Both the position numbers and the translations under genes were made by a program. The notes under the pieces were generated by a model. The model searched no databases. It had not been told where the DNA came from and saw nothing but the letters and a program-made list of their open reading frames with translations. Below are positions 26,075 through 34,894 of a stretch of 64,000 bases of DNA, in pieces. The stretch is from Chryseolinea soli (GTDB lineage: Bacteria; Bacteroidota; Bacteroidia; Cytophagales; Cyclobacteriaceae), in NCBI RefSeq assembly GCF_003589925.1, contig NZ_CP032382.1:3224001-3288000 (forward strand), in the 5' to 3' direction. Position 1 is the first letter of the stretch, and every line of letters starts with the position of its first letter.

Positions 26075-26105
26075 CAAATAAACGTGTAACTTTTGAGTTA
26101 CACAA
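26075..26105 (-). promoter_or_regulatory. Promoter of the SRPBCC-ArsR-VOC operon
   Basis: On the minus strand: TTG (26105-26103), 20-base spacer, then TTTATTTG (26082-26075), one base off TAnnTTTG. The spacer is filled by operator O2, and O1 follows directly. A repressor bound here would block RNA polymerase. Confidence 0.55.
26084..26103. promoter_or_regulatory. ArsR operator O2 (inverted repeat)
   Basis: GTGTAACT and AGTTACAC are eight-base perfect arms around TTTG. The core GTAACT-N4-AGTTAC matches O1, 28 bases centre to centre. It occupies the spacer between the -33 and -7 boxes. Confidence 0.7.
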
Positions 26106-26216
26106 TAGTTAGCGGATTTTTTTCGCGCTGGAGATTCATCGAAATCGATTATCTTGTCGCTTATCCCGAACACCGGGGATTCAGCTATAGTTTTAGAACT
26201 AGCGGCCATCAATATT

Positions 26217-26789
26217 ATGAGAACTGAACTTGCTTATGTTGAATTAAAGTCAGGATACAGCGACAACGGCCCTGCCTGGATCGGCCGTGGCATGTATAAT
26301 CGGACAGGACTTACTTTTTATTTTAACGGCCGAGTATTTAAAAAGGGACCAGCAGGGACTGAAGGAAACTATTTCGATGTACAAACCGGGGAAGAGTATT
26401 GGATTTCCGGTGTAAAAAAGAAAGGCGGAGACAGACATTGGGCAGGTTCCGGGACCATCGCGATCGATAGCAGTGTGGTGGAAGCTTACCTGGAATTGAG
26501 AGGATTGATTTCGTTGCCGAAAGGATACAGGGTCGTAACACTTGACAACGTTCCTGCTAAGGAAACGTCCGTTGAATATGAAAACCAAAGTCGTGGAGAG
26601 TTTTTTGATGAAAGCCTGCGATTTAAGGACGTTGCGACGTTGACCGATGCTCAGTTGGATGAGTTGATCGACTATTATCGGGACGAGGATTTACCTTCCC
26701 TGTATAAAAAAAGAAGAAAAGAATATATCGACACGCTCAACGTGCTGCTGCAGGTTAAGGCATCCCGCGAGACAAAGAATCCTGCTTAG
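26217..26789 (+). CDS. Conserved Bacteroidota protein of unknown function
   Basis: A 190-residue protein, apparently cytoplasmic. The first part (TELAYVELKSGYSDNGPAWIG, then YFNGRVFKK, EEYWISGVKKKGGDRHW) resembles a small beta-rich family I have seen in Bacteroidota genomes, sometimes mislabelled as a metabolic enzyme. The second part is helical and acidic, ending in a long helix near residue 150. No catalytic motif is evident, so no function is assigned. The start at 26217 (MRTELA) is chosen because the conserved segment begins there; an in-frame ATG at 26154 lies further upstream. Confidence 0.7.
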   Translation: MRTELAYVELKSGYSDNGPAWIGRGMYNRTGLTFYFNGRVFKKGPAGTEGNYFDVQTGEEYWISGVKKKGGDRHWAGSGTIAIDSSVVEAYLELRGLISLPKGYRVVTLDNVPAKETSVEYENQSRGEFFDESLRFKDVATLTDAQLDELIDYYRDEDLPSLYKKRRKEYIDTLNVLLQVKASRETKNPA

Positions 26790-27061
26790 CGAAGGGCCGG
26801 ATGAAGTCACGAATCCCATTGTATTTGTAACGTACGCACCACGCACAAAATAGCCTTACGGTAGAACCTCTCAGGGAAAGCGGACCATGCACTACAAATC
26901 CGAAGAAAATTCTTGGGTCTCTGATGATCCTTGCCTAATTTACTTACACGACATCGTAACCAGGGAATCGGCGATGTAGAAGGACCTTTCTTGCATATTT
27001 TATTTCCCAGGCTACGAATTCTTTCGCGACAATCTTATTCTCACCGTAATCGAATTTGCTT

Positions 27062-29476
27062 ATGATCGGTAGTTACATCCGCGTCGCCTTCCGGAATTTT
27101 CGTTCCCAAAAGGCATTTACAAGCTTGAATGTTGCCGGCCTTGCGTTGGGGCTAACGGCCAGCTTGCTGATCTTTCAATACGTGAAGTATGAAAGAAGTT
27201 TTGATGCTTTTCACTCACGAGCAAAGGACATTTACAGGATTCAATACAATTCCTGGAAAAACGGCCAGTTGGATTTTGAAAGCGCCGTGGCGGTGCCGGC
27301 AGTTGGCCCCGCGCTAAAGAACAACTTCCCGGAAGTAGAAGCGTTTACGCGGCTCTATCCGGTGGGCGGATTAATGACCTACCGCAGCCCAACGCGGGGA
27401 ACCATTTCGTTTCAAGAGGAGAAGGTCCCTTATGCTGACCCGGCACTTTTCACGGTGTTTGATTTTCAGTTGATCCGGGGTGATGAGAAGACGGCCTTGC
27501 TGGGGCCCCGCAAAATTGTTTTGTCGGAACAAGCGGCGAAGAAATATTTTGGAGACGAAGACCCTTTGGGAAAAACCATGACCTATGGGGGAGATGAGAA
27601 TTTTGAAGTGACCGGGATCATGGCCAACATCCCGGAGAACTCACACATCCGGTTTGATCTTCTTTTGTCCTATGAGTCGTTGAAAGAGCACTACACCGAT
27701 CACTATCAAACTTCCTGGGGCTGGTATGACTTTTATACCTATGTTTTACTGAAACCGGGCACCGACGTAAAAGCGCTGCAAGCCAAATGGGATAGCTATC
27801 TTTTAGCCGAAAGAAAAGCCGATTGGGGAGAGGGAAAACAAGAGTTCATTCTCAGGCCGTTGACCGACATCCACCTTTATTCGAATTTACTCTACGAGGC
27901 AAACCCGAACGATCAGCGCGACGGCGACTCCATCCAAGCCCTGGAGACCATTGCGTTCTTTATTTTGATCATTGCCGGGATCAATTACATCAACCTGACC
28001 ACCGCCCGTTCCTTTAGTCGCGCGAACGAAGTGGGTGTCCGGAAGGTGATCGGTGCCATGCGATCGCAATTGATCATTCAGTTTTTTGTTGAGTCTTTCC
28101 TGCTGAACGTCATGGCGCTGGCACTGGCCATCGCACTGGTAGCGTTATGCTGGCCGGCATTTTCAAAGCTTTCCGGTTGGAACATCCCGATGGATTTTCT
28201 CGCGAAGACCGATTTCTGGATCCAGGTCCTGGCGGTGGTGGTGGGTGGCGTGATCCTTTCGGGTTTTTATCCGGCGCTCGTGATGTCGTCTTTCAAGCCT
28301 ATTGCTGTGTTGAAGGGCAAAAATGTGAAATCACCCGGAGGAAATTGGTTGCGTCAATCGTTGGTGGTTTTTCAATTTGCTACCTCGGTATTTTTGATTT
28401 GTGGCGCCGTGCTCGTCTACCGGCAATTGGAATACATGAAATCCAGCGACCTGGGTATCGTCATCGACAAAACCATTGCTTTGAAAGGTCCCGGGAACGT
28501 CGACTCCCTCTACCATCAACACCTCGAGGTCTTCCGGAATGAAGTGATGCAGATCCCCGGCGTGAAAAGTTTTACCTCATCGACCAATATCCCAGGGGTT
28601 GAGATCTACTGGACGGGAGGGATCAAACGATTTTCAGAGGGACCGGCAGACTTTATCATGGTTTCCCACGTGGCCGTCGACTATGACTACGTCCCTGGGT
28701 TCGGCTTGAAGATCATCGCGGGGCGGAATTTCAGCAAAGACTATCCCGGAGATGACAGACGGCTCCTGGTGAACAGAACGTTCACCAAGGCATTACATTT
28801 TAAAACTCCGGCAGATGCCATTGGAGAAAAAGTCTCCCAACAAGGCGATACCTTGGAGATCGTTGGTGTCGTAGAGGACTATCACCAAATGTCCCTAAAA
28901 AGTGCGCTGGCGCCGATGGCCTTTATGCTACGGCCGGCGGCCAGATATTATGCCATCAAATTCGAGTCTGCAGACGTGCGACGGGTCTTGGGCGCCATTG
29001 AAAAACCCTGGCGAACTTCATTCCCGGAAACGCCCTTGGACTATTTTTTCCTGGATCAGTTCTACAACACACAGTACGACAAAGACAATCGCTTTGGAAA
29101 AGTTTTTACGTTGTTCACCGGCCTCGCCATCTTTATTGCATCCCTTGGCCTGCTGGGACTCGCCTCGCACGTTACCGCCGCCCGCGCCAAAGAGATCGGA
29201 ATCCGCAAAGTTCTTGGCTCAAGCATAGCGGGCATCGTCGTGCTGTTGTTGGAAGGATTCATGATTCCCGTGGCGATCGCTTGCCTTTTAGCATGGCCCC
29301 TGAGTTGGTGGGCCACCGAAGTTTGGCTCCAATCCTTTCCTTACCGGGTGTCCACAAGTCCTTTGATGTTCGTCATCTCGGGCGTCGCCATCCTGGTGAT
29401 CGCATTCTTATGCGTCTTCTATCAAACGTTAAAAGCCGCGCTCCTTTCACCCGCTAAAATGTTAAAATACGAATGA
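27062..29476 (+). CDS. FtsX/MacB-type ABC permease without partner ATPase
   Basis: An 804-residue inner-membrane protein with two MacB-PCD/FtsX units: first transmembrane helix at residues about 18-38 (LNVAGLALGLTASLLIF), a large periplasmic domain, three helices near 280-410 (ITARSFSRANEVGVRKVIGA-type turn), a second periplasmic domain and three C-terminal helices (ARAKEIGIRKVLGSSIAGIV). The start is ATG 27062; a TTG two codons earlier is also possible. It lacks the prefix domain of the permease at 1366. There is no ATPase, regulator or membrane-fusion protein beside it. Such permeases usually use a shared ATPase or are orphan; the substrate is unknown. Confidence 0.88.
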   Translation: MIGSYIRVAFRNFRSQKAFTSLNVAGLALGLTASLLIFQYVKYERSFDAFHSRAKDIYRIQYNSWKNGQLDFESAVAVPAVGPALKNNFPEVEAFTRLYPVGGLMTYRSPTRGTISFQEEKVPYADPALFTVFDFQLIRGDEKTALLGPRKIVLSEQAAKKYFGDEDPLGKTMTYGGDENFEVTGIMANIPENSHIRFDLLLSYESLKEHYTDHYQTSWGWYDFYTYVLLKPGTDVKALQAKWDSYLLAERKADWGEGKQEFILRPLTDIHLYSNLLYEANPNDQRDGDSIQALETIAFFILIIAGINYINLTTARSFSRANEVGVRKVIGAMRSQLIIQFFVESFLLNVMALALAIALVALCWPAFSKLSGWNIPMDFLAKTDFWIQVLAVVVGGVILSGFYPALVMSSFKPIAVLKGKNVKSPGGNWLRQSLVVFQFATSVFLICGAVLVYRQLEYMKSSDLGIVIDKTIALKGPGNVDSLYHQHLEVFRNEVMQIPGVKSFTSSTNIPGVEIYWTGGIKRFSEGPADFIMVSHVAVDYDYVPGFGLKIIAGRNFSKDYPGDDRRLLVNRTFTKALHFKTPADAIGEKVSQQGDTLEIVGVVEDYHQMSLKSALAPMAFMLRPAARYYAIKFESADVRRVLGAIEKPWRTSFPETPLDYFFLDQFYNTQYDKDNRFGKVFTLFTGLAIFIASLGLLGLASHVTAARAKEIGIRKVLGSSIAGIVVLLLEGFMIPVAIACLLAWPLSWWATEVWLQSFPYRVSTSPLMFVISGVAILVIAFLCVFYQTLKAALLSPAKMLKYE

Positions 29477-29713
29477 CGGCACGCGTCGCCGTTGTTGGTG
29501 CTCATCAACAAAGATAGCTCCCGTCACAATCTCAATAATCCCCATACGTATCACCCGTCCCCAACGCCACCAAAAACATAATGACAGAAATTCCAATCCG
29601 CTTTATTCCAATTTTAATACGACCCAATAAAACCACGTAAACAAACATTGTTCTGGAGGGGAAGACCGGAACTCGAGGCAAAATGTTGTATGTCGTACTT
29701 ATTTTTATTCTTG

Positions 29714-30835
29714 TTACACAATGTCCTTCACCACCGGCACCCGCACGAGCAACGACCCGACCGCAAAGCTGAGGCTCACCGCAATGCTCCCCGTGAGCAA
29801 AAACTTAAGAAGCGATGATAGGTGCACATCTTTCAACAGCAGCGAAACCAGCAACAGCACCAACGGGTGAATGATATAAACGGCATAGGCACTCCTTGAA
29901 AATTCTTTTGTCGCAGGTCCCTGGTCGTTCCACTTCTGCCGGGCGATGCCCAGCCATGCCATGATCAGCGATATGCCGAGCAGTTGTTCCCACAACGAAT
30001 TTACGAACGACTGAATCGTCAATCCACCCAGAAACGCATCGAGCTCACTGTGGGTGACGACTTTCAGTAAATAGATACACGGGAATCCTACCACGATCAG
30101 CAGCAAGGCAATCCTCAACCAAAACTTGCCCTGTGCATACGAAACGGACGATAGCCATTGATTTGGATACGCCCACAGTCCCACGGTGAATAAGGCGATG
30201 TACTGTGGAAAATGCGCGAATTGAAATCCTACCGGATCGAGTGTCCAGCCGATGGGAAACACGAGGCGTACCACGAAGGAGATGAGGCCAAGCCCAAGGC
30301 CGAAGAGGAAAATGGTGAGATTACCCGGCAAAGATTTTGGATTGTTCACCTTTGCGGGAACGAGCGACCGGCTCGCCGCATACACTATGGTAAAAAGCAA
30401 CAACGCTGCCGTAAACCAAAGCACGCCGATATTGATCCATTCATCGCGATCGATAAATACGGCATACCAGGATATCGGTTCATTCATCTTTAACCGGACC
30501 AGCATGTAGATCATCACCGGGGTGATGACGAGCGAGTAAAAAACGATCGGTATCCCTAATCGCTTCAGCCGTTCCAGCAGGAAGCGATAGCTGCCTTTGC
30601 GCACATAGGAAGCTGGGATGAAGTACGACGACAGCAGGAAAAAGAATCCCATGAAAAAGGCCTGGTTCGTGGAAACAAAAATGGTGAGCAATAACCCCGA
30701 CACCAGTCCATCTGCCGGCTCGGAATAATACCATCCGCCCGGCCCGCCGTAGGTGATGGCGGTGTGGTGCAGGATCACCAGCGCGGTCAACGCGATGCGG
30801 ATGTTGTCAATATAGTATTCGCGGGCTTTCTGCAT
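29714..30835 (-). CDS. Membrane acyltransferase (acyltransferase 3/OpgC-like)
   Basis: A 373-residue inner-membrane protein with about ten helices. The start REYYIDNIRIALTALVILHHTAITYGG contains the family's motif with the conserved histidine pair HH in helix one. Acyltransferase-3 members transfer acyl groups to sugars, lipids or glucans on the periplasmic side. The start at 30835 (MQKARE) is preferred: 28 upstream in-frame residues to 30919 do not fit the family. It follows the YceI gene by about 80 bases on the same strand, so it may be the last gene of the cytochrome-YceI operon. The acceptor is unknown. Confidence 0.85.
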   Translation of the reverse strand: MQKAREYYIDNIRIALTALVILHHTAITYGGPGGWYYSEPADGLVSGLLLTIFVSTNQAFFMGFFFLLSSYFIPASYVRKGSYRFLLERLKRLGIPIVFYSLVITPVMIYMLVRLKMNEPISWYAVFIDRDEWINIGVLWFTAALLLFTIVYAASRSLVPAKVNNPKSLPGNLTIFLFGLGLGLISFVVRLVFPIGWTLDPVGFQFAHFPQYIALFTVGLWAYPNQWLSSVSYAQGKFWLRIALLLIVVGFPCIYLLKVVTHSELDAFLGGLTIQSFVNSLWEQLLGISLIMAWLGIARQKWNDQGPATKEFSRSAYAVYIIHPLVLLLVSLLLKDVHLSSLLKFLLTGSIAVSLSFAVGSLLVRVPVVKDIV

Positions 30836-30915
30836 GGGTTTATGTTCATGGACCGCCCAAGATAGGAAAGGTTGCTTGGGGATCAAGATGAACAACCGTC
30901 TTTTAAAATAGGCTG

Positions 30916-31452
30916 TCAATTCCGACGGTATTCCCTAGCCTCTAAGTTGATGCGGACGACGTCATCCAAAACCATGCTCTTCTCGCCAAGAAAAAAGTCG
31001 AGCCGGTTTATTTCGAAATGTCCTTCGTAGCGAATGACATTTTTTTCCAGGACACGCGAAAAGACAAGCGTAACAGGCCGGGTGATCGATTTTATGGTGA
31101 GGTCAAACTCGCCCGTGAATCTTTGGTGACCCGTTTTTCTGAACTGTTTGGATTGGAGCACCATCAAGGAGTATTGCGCGGTGTTGAAAAAATCTTCCTT
31201 CTGCAGATGCTTGTCGCGAATGTTGATGCCCGTTCGAACGGTAGCGGGGCTCGCCGTGGCACGAACCGTACTGTTTTGAAGATCGACGGGATTAAAGTTG
31301 ATCTCGGCGTGGCCATCGAGCGTGCCGGAGACGGTGATGCCGGCATTTGTTGTCGTGAATGATATATTGACGAGAGTGGTTGGTTCAGGTTGGGTGTTCG
31401 CCATCAGGAACAACCCTATGATCGGTGTCAGCCAGGGAATAGATCGGGTCAT
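30916..31452 (-). CDS. YceI-like periplasmic lipid-binding protein
   Basis: A 178-residue protein of the YceI family. The N-terminus is hydrophobic (PWLTPIIGLFLMANT) and serves as a signal peptide. The rest forms the lipocalin-like barrel, with TNAGITVSGTLDGHAEINFNP, the helix region DKHLQKEDFFNTAQY and the strand TGEFDLTIKSITRPVTLVF. YceI proteins bind polyisoprenoids, and in some species are linked to cytochromes. The start ATG at 31452 overlaps the last base of the cytochrome stop (TGATG); a GTG at 31455 is the alternative. Translational coupling suggests a shared function with the cytochrome. Confidence 0.88.
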   Translation of the reverse strand: MTRSIPWLTPIIGLFLMANTQPEPTTLVNISFTTTNAGITVSGTLDGHAEINFNPVDLQNSTVRATASPATVRTGINIRDKHLQKEDFFNTAQYSLMVLQSKQFRKTGHQRFTGEFDLTIKSITRPVTLVFSRVLEKNVIRYEGHFEINRLDFFLGEKSMVLDDVVRINLEAREYRRN

Positions 31453-32966
31453 CACAGGGTTTTTAAAAATGCGATCAATGCTTTCTTATCCGCATCGCTG
31501 AGGTCAAGCCCAAAGGGATGGCCTTTCACCGCCATGGTTTTGACATCAGGAGGCAAATAACCGGAAGGAACATAGCCGGCCCGGAGACGCTTGGGATCCA
31601 ACACCTCTTCCAACGTAGTGAGCTGCCCATGGTGAAAGAAAGCGCCGCGGAACCACACGCCGCGGAGCGACGGGATCTTGTAATAGCCCGTGCCCCGGCG
31701 CGCATACAACGCGGCGACCGAATCGGTCTCCACCGAAACGTTGAAGATGTCATATTTCCGGAAGTGATCCGGCGGTGGTGTAAATCCATTGACGGGCGTT
31801 AATTTATTGTTGGTATACAAAGGCGGCGTGTGACAGGTTACGCAACCGGCTTTAGCGAATACAATTTTTCCCCGGTTTGTCAAAGCCGCCGGAGAGGCAT
31901 TCGGATTTTTGGGAGGTTGGAGCGAATAGAGGTATTGTGTCAGGGCATACAGTTGTGCGTCGGAATATCTTTTTCCAACATAGCCAAAGGGATGATTCCA
32001 CTCGGTGGGAGCGGGCAAGGTCGTGTGATCGCCTTTGGCCGCAGGGATGTAGCCGTTGTAGGCCGTGAGCATGTCCATGCCTTGGTTGAAGGCCGCATAG
32101 CGCATCATGTCACCGGGATTGTCATGCCGCATCAGTCCTGTGTGATCGAGGTATTTGATGTCCTTGATGCCGATGAGACTGGGGACGGTCAATGGATACA
32201 GGTAGCCGCAGCCTTGGCGATCGACCACGCCGGTGGGTATGGCTTGAAAATAGCGAATGAGTTCTTCCTTTGTGTCGGCCATGGCTTTGAAGATGGCCGG
32301 CGCCCAGGGTGCCCACGAGAGTTGTCGCGTGGCTTGCTGCATCACCGGAAAAGGAATCCTTTCCGAGCGGATGGCCTCGACCAGCCCGGCGCTGCTCACC
32401 ACATTGCCTTGACCCCCGGGCACTATTTCGCCCGATTTCAATATGCGCGTATGACAAGAAGCGCAAGACAGCGAGCCGATCAATAACTTTCCTTTTTCAG
32501 TGATCACGTAGCGGTTAAACTCATAGCGACCATCCAAGGTTAGCGATGTCTTCCCCGGAGTGAGATTGCCGGCTTTGAGTGTGGTGTTGTGGCCATTGAA
32601 CGGAGTGTAGGCCACCGGCCATTGAAAGACCAGCTCGCCGGCCTTGATCCAATCGTCGGTCGTTTTGAGCTTTGCCGGATCGAACATGATCTCCGGCTCA
32701 AGCGTTCGCAGCGAATCGACATAGCCGGGCTTTTCAAACTCCTGTACATACACGGGGTATGTTTTGTAGATCACATGCTCGGGGAGCGATTCGTAGTATT
32801 CGCGGGGTGCGTACTTCACCGACGCCGTAGAGTCAGGCGGGGGCAAATGAAAATGTTTTATGGCGGCCATATCCCAGGTTACCGGAATGGTTTCGGGAAA
32901 TCGGCTGAGCACCAATAAAAAAGCGGTGGCAACCAGTGCCACGGAAACAGTGATACGTTTTAGCAT
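31452..32966 (-). CDS. Exported diheme c-type cytochrome (peroxidase/thiol-oxidoreductase-like)
   Basis: A 504-residue protein with an N-terminal membrane anchor or signal (residues about 5-21) and two heme-c motifs: CASCH at 168-172 and CVTCH at 375-379. The C-terminal segment KIPSLRGVWFRGAFFHHGQLTTLEEVLD is characteristic of diheme peroxidase-like or thiol-oxidoreductase-like cytochromes. It should sit in the periplasm and pass electrons. The substrate is unknown; MauG-like oxidation or peroxide reduction are the usual possibilities. It is coupled to YceI by a one-base overlap and probably leads an operon of cytochrome, YceI and acyltransferase. Confidence 0.86.
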   Translation of the reverse strand: MLKRITVSVALVATAFLLVLSRFPETIPVTWDMAAIKHFHLPPPDSTASVKYAPREYYESLPEHVIYKTYPVYVQEFEKPGYVDSLRTLEPEIMFDPAKLKTTDDWIKAGELVFQWPVAYTPFNGHNTTLKAGNLTPGKTSLTLDGRYEFNRYVITEKGKLLIGSLSCASCHTRILKSGEIVPGGQGNVVSSAGLVEAIRSERIPFPVMQQATRQLSWAPWAPAIFKAMADTKEELIRYFQAIPTGVVDRQGCGYLYPLTVPSLIGIKDIKYLDHTGLMRHDNPGDMMRYAAFNQGMDMLTAYNGYIPAAKGDHTTLPAPTEWNHPFGYVGKRYSDAQLYALTQYLYSLQPPKNPNASPAALTNRGKIVFAKAGCVTCHTPPLYTNNKLTPVNGFTPPPDHFRKYDIFNVSVETDSVAALYARRGTGYYKIPSLRGVWFRGAFFHHGQLTTLEEVLDPKRLRAGYVPSGYLPPDVKTMAVKGHPFGLDLSDADKKALIAFLKTL

Positions 32967-33160
32967 AGCAGTAAAAAACAGCCTGCGCTGTAGATGAGGT
33001 TTTTTTGAACACGCAAATTTTCACAGAATGAAATCGCTGCGGTATAGCTCCAAAGAACCATTTGGCGTTTCGTCTGTCCGGTGTCACCGTATGGTTGACG
33101 TGAGGCGATTCTTTTCTCCACGGGTAATTTCCAATTTCACGTCATAAAACATTGAAACGG

Positions 33161-33922
33161 ATGAGAACTGCCGAGAAGACCGCACGTGCGTTTTTGGATT
33201 TGTTTCCTAAGAAAGAAGAGCGGGAAGCTGTCGCGAATTATACAGCGGAAGCGGATCGCGAGATCATTCTGCAAAAACTCCGGTTTGCCGAAAGCGTTTT
33301 CCCCGACCGGGCGTTGACCATGTGCCCGATTTCCCATCCCAACTTGTCTTACTTCAGCGTAAATTGTGAGTACATATTGGGTCACCCACACGAGAAACTG
33401 GCCAGCATGCACATTTCAGAGTTCCTTCAACTGGGTCACCCGGACGACATACCGTATGTGCAGCAGTGTTTCGCCTTCATAAAGCGCCTGGAACCGTTCG
33501 ATCCCACGACGCATCGGTTTTCTATTTATTATCGCTTGCGCAATGCTGCGGGCACGTATTTCTATATCCGGAACGAAAACCTGGCGATACAAACTGAGAA
33601 TAACGCGTGTTTGTACCTCATGCTTTTTAGCAATATTTCCAAGGAAGAAAAGTTTTATCACGTGAAGCTGGAAGTGAGCCGGAAATCAAAAGGCAAATTC
33701 ATGCCGGTCTATACTTACAATCCCAAACAGGAAGAGCACCCGATCACGCCGCGTCAAAATGATATCGCGCAGTTGATCGCCAAAGGCTACACCAACCAGG
33801 AGATCGCAGAGCAACTGCATGTGAGCATATACACCGTTAAAAATCACAAGCAGTTGCTTTTCAAAAAGGTGAACGTCAAGAATTCTGTCGAGCTGGCACA
33901 CTACGTGAGAAGCCAACGTTAG
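33161..33922 (+). CDS. PAS-like/LuxR-family transcriptional regulator
   Basis: A 253-residue cytoplasmic protein. The middle (residues about 45-165) resembles a PAS fold with the segment SYFSVNCEYILGHPHEKLASM, and the C-terminal 60 residues are a LuxR-type helix-turn-helix (ITPRQNDIAQLIAKGYTNQEIAEQLHVSIYTVKNHK, spanning residues about 193-228). It lacks a receiver domain, so it is probably a one-component sensor. The ligand is unknown. The ATG at 33161 is chosen; a TTG three codons earlier is possible. It is divergent from the cytochrome operon. Confidence 0.82.
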   Translation: MRTAEKTARAFLDLFPKKEEREAVANYTAEADREIILQKLRFAESVFPDRALTMCPISHPNLSYFSVNCEYILGHPHEKLASMHISEFLQLGHPDDIPYVQQCFAFIKRLEPFDPTTHRFSIYYRLRNAAGTYFYIRNENLAIQTENNACLYLMLFSNISKEEKFYHVKLEVSRKSKGKFMPVYTYNPKQEEHPITPRQNDIAQLIAKGYTNQEIAEQLHVSIYTVKNHKQLLFKKVNVKNSVELAHYVRSQR

Positions 33923-34046
33923 TCGACTGTTATATAAGCAAGCTATTCCTATTAGACGCGGCCATTCAGGCCACAGTCGATCTTTGGAATTCAAATCACT
34001 ATCGCGCACTGTCAATTAAGCTGTTTATCCGCCGATGGGGTCAGCA

Positions 34047-34487
34047 TCAAGGTTGTTTTTCATTTGTAGGAAAGCCCTGGCCATTGCCTCCAAAAAAAAC
34101 TTCGATGGATTTTATTTTCCCGTTGATAAAATTAAAATACTCGACGTTTCGGATCACCTTGTTCTCCTTGGTGATGACGTGGACAATGGCAAAGGCTTCG
34201 CGTTCGTTGCCGATAATTTTCGTAAACTCAAATCTTTGGATGTGTTGCGCCTGCACCCAGCATTTCTCCTTGAATTTGGTTACCGAAATGTGGTCATCGG
34301 GCGCTGCACTGGTGAACGTAAATCCTTCCGCGAGGTGGGCCGAAACCTGGTTCCAGTCTTTATTGGCCCATCCTGCAAAATAGTCTTTGATGATTTTCTC
34401 GTACGCTGGGTCTTTGTCGGAAGTCTGGGCAACGGCGGTGCCGAGGGTTGCAAAAATGCAGAGGAGGGTTAGGATGAAGAGTTTCAT
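34047..34487 (-). CDS. NTF2-like (SnoaL-type) exported protein
   Basis: A 146-residue protein with a signal peptide (cleavage near AVAQ, residue 21) and a nuclear-transport-factor-2-like fold. The opening helix IIKDYFAGWANKDWNQVSAHLAE and the strands around KENKVIRNVEYFNFINGKI are typical. Many such periplasmic proteins have no assigned function, and I give none. The next gene on the same strand (34838) lies upstream, with 84 bases between them. Confidence 0.8.
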   Translation of the reverse strand: MKLFILTLLCIFATLGTAVAQTSDKDPAYEKIIKDYFAGWANKDWNQVSAHLAEGFTFTSAAPDDHISVTKFKEKCWVQAQHIQRFEFTKIIGNEREAFAIVHVITKENKVIRNVEYFNFINGKIKSIEVFFGGNGQGFPTNEKQP

Positions 34488-34571
34488 AGTGTCTTTGGTT
34501 TTGGGGATGAAAAGATCCTTACCCTAAAGACAATCCCGGTTTTGAATTCCGGACATTCCCCCGTAATTTTT

Positions 34572-34838
34572 TTAATCCTTTAGCCGTGATTTATTTTTCT
34601 CATAGTCCCATCCGCCATAGCTTTTTGTCCAGCCCTCGGTTTTGTGCCGATACCAGAAATGCAAAGCAAATGAAGGAACCAGTAGAATGAGAAATGTGAT
34701 CCACAGCCACGGACTGCCCCAAAGGAAGTAGATCAAAGCCACGATGACTATATATTTCACGATCCTAAACCAGACGGGTTGGGCGTGTTTTGAAAAGGCA
34801 ACTTCCAGTTCTCGTTTGAGGGCGTGTTTGAGTGGCAT
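34572..34838 (-). CDS. Small membrane protein of unknown function
   Basis: An 88-residue protein with two hydrophobic stretches, about residues 26-42 (VKYIVIVALIYFLWG) and 45-61 (WLWITFLILLVPSFAL), flanked by charged ends (LKHALKRELEVAFSK at the start, YEKNKSRLKD at the end). It probably sits in the inner membrane with both ends inside. I do not recognise the family. Its codon pattern is similar to its neighbours, so it is likely real. Confidence 0.6.
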   Translation of the reverse strand: MPLKHALKRELEVAFSKHAQPVWFRIVKYIVIVALIYFLWGSPWLWITFLILLVPSFALHFWYRHKTEGWTKSYGGWDYEKNKSRLKD

Positions 34839-34894
34839 TTTCTTTTTTGTTAGTGTAAATGCGGTCGAAGTTGCGGCGCTTATCGCATCATTTT

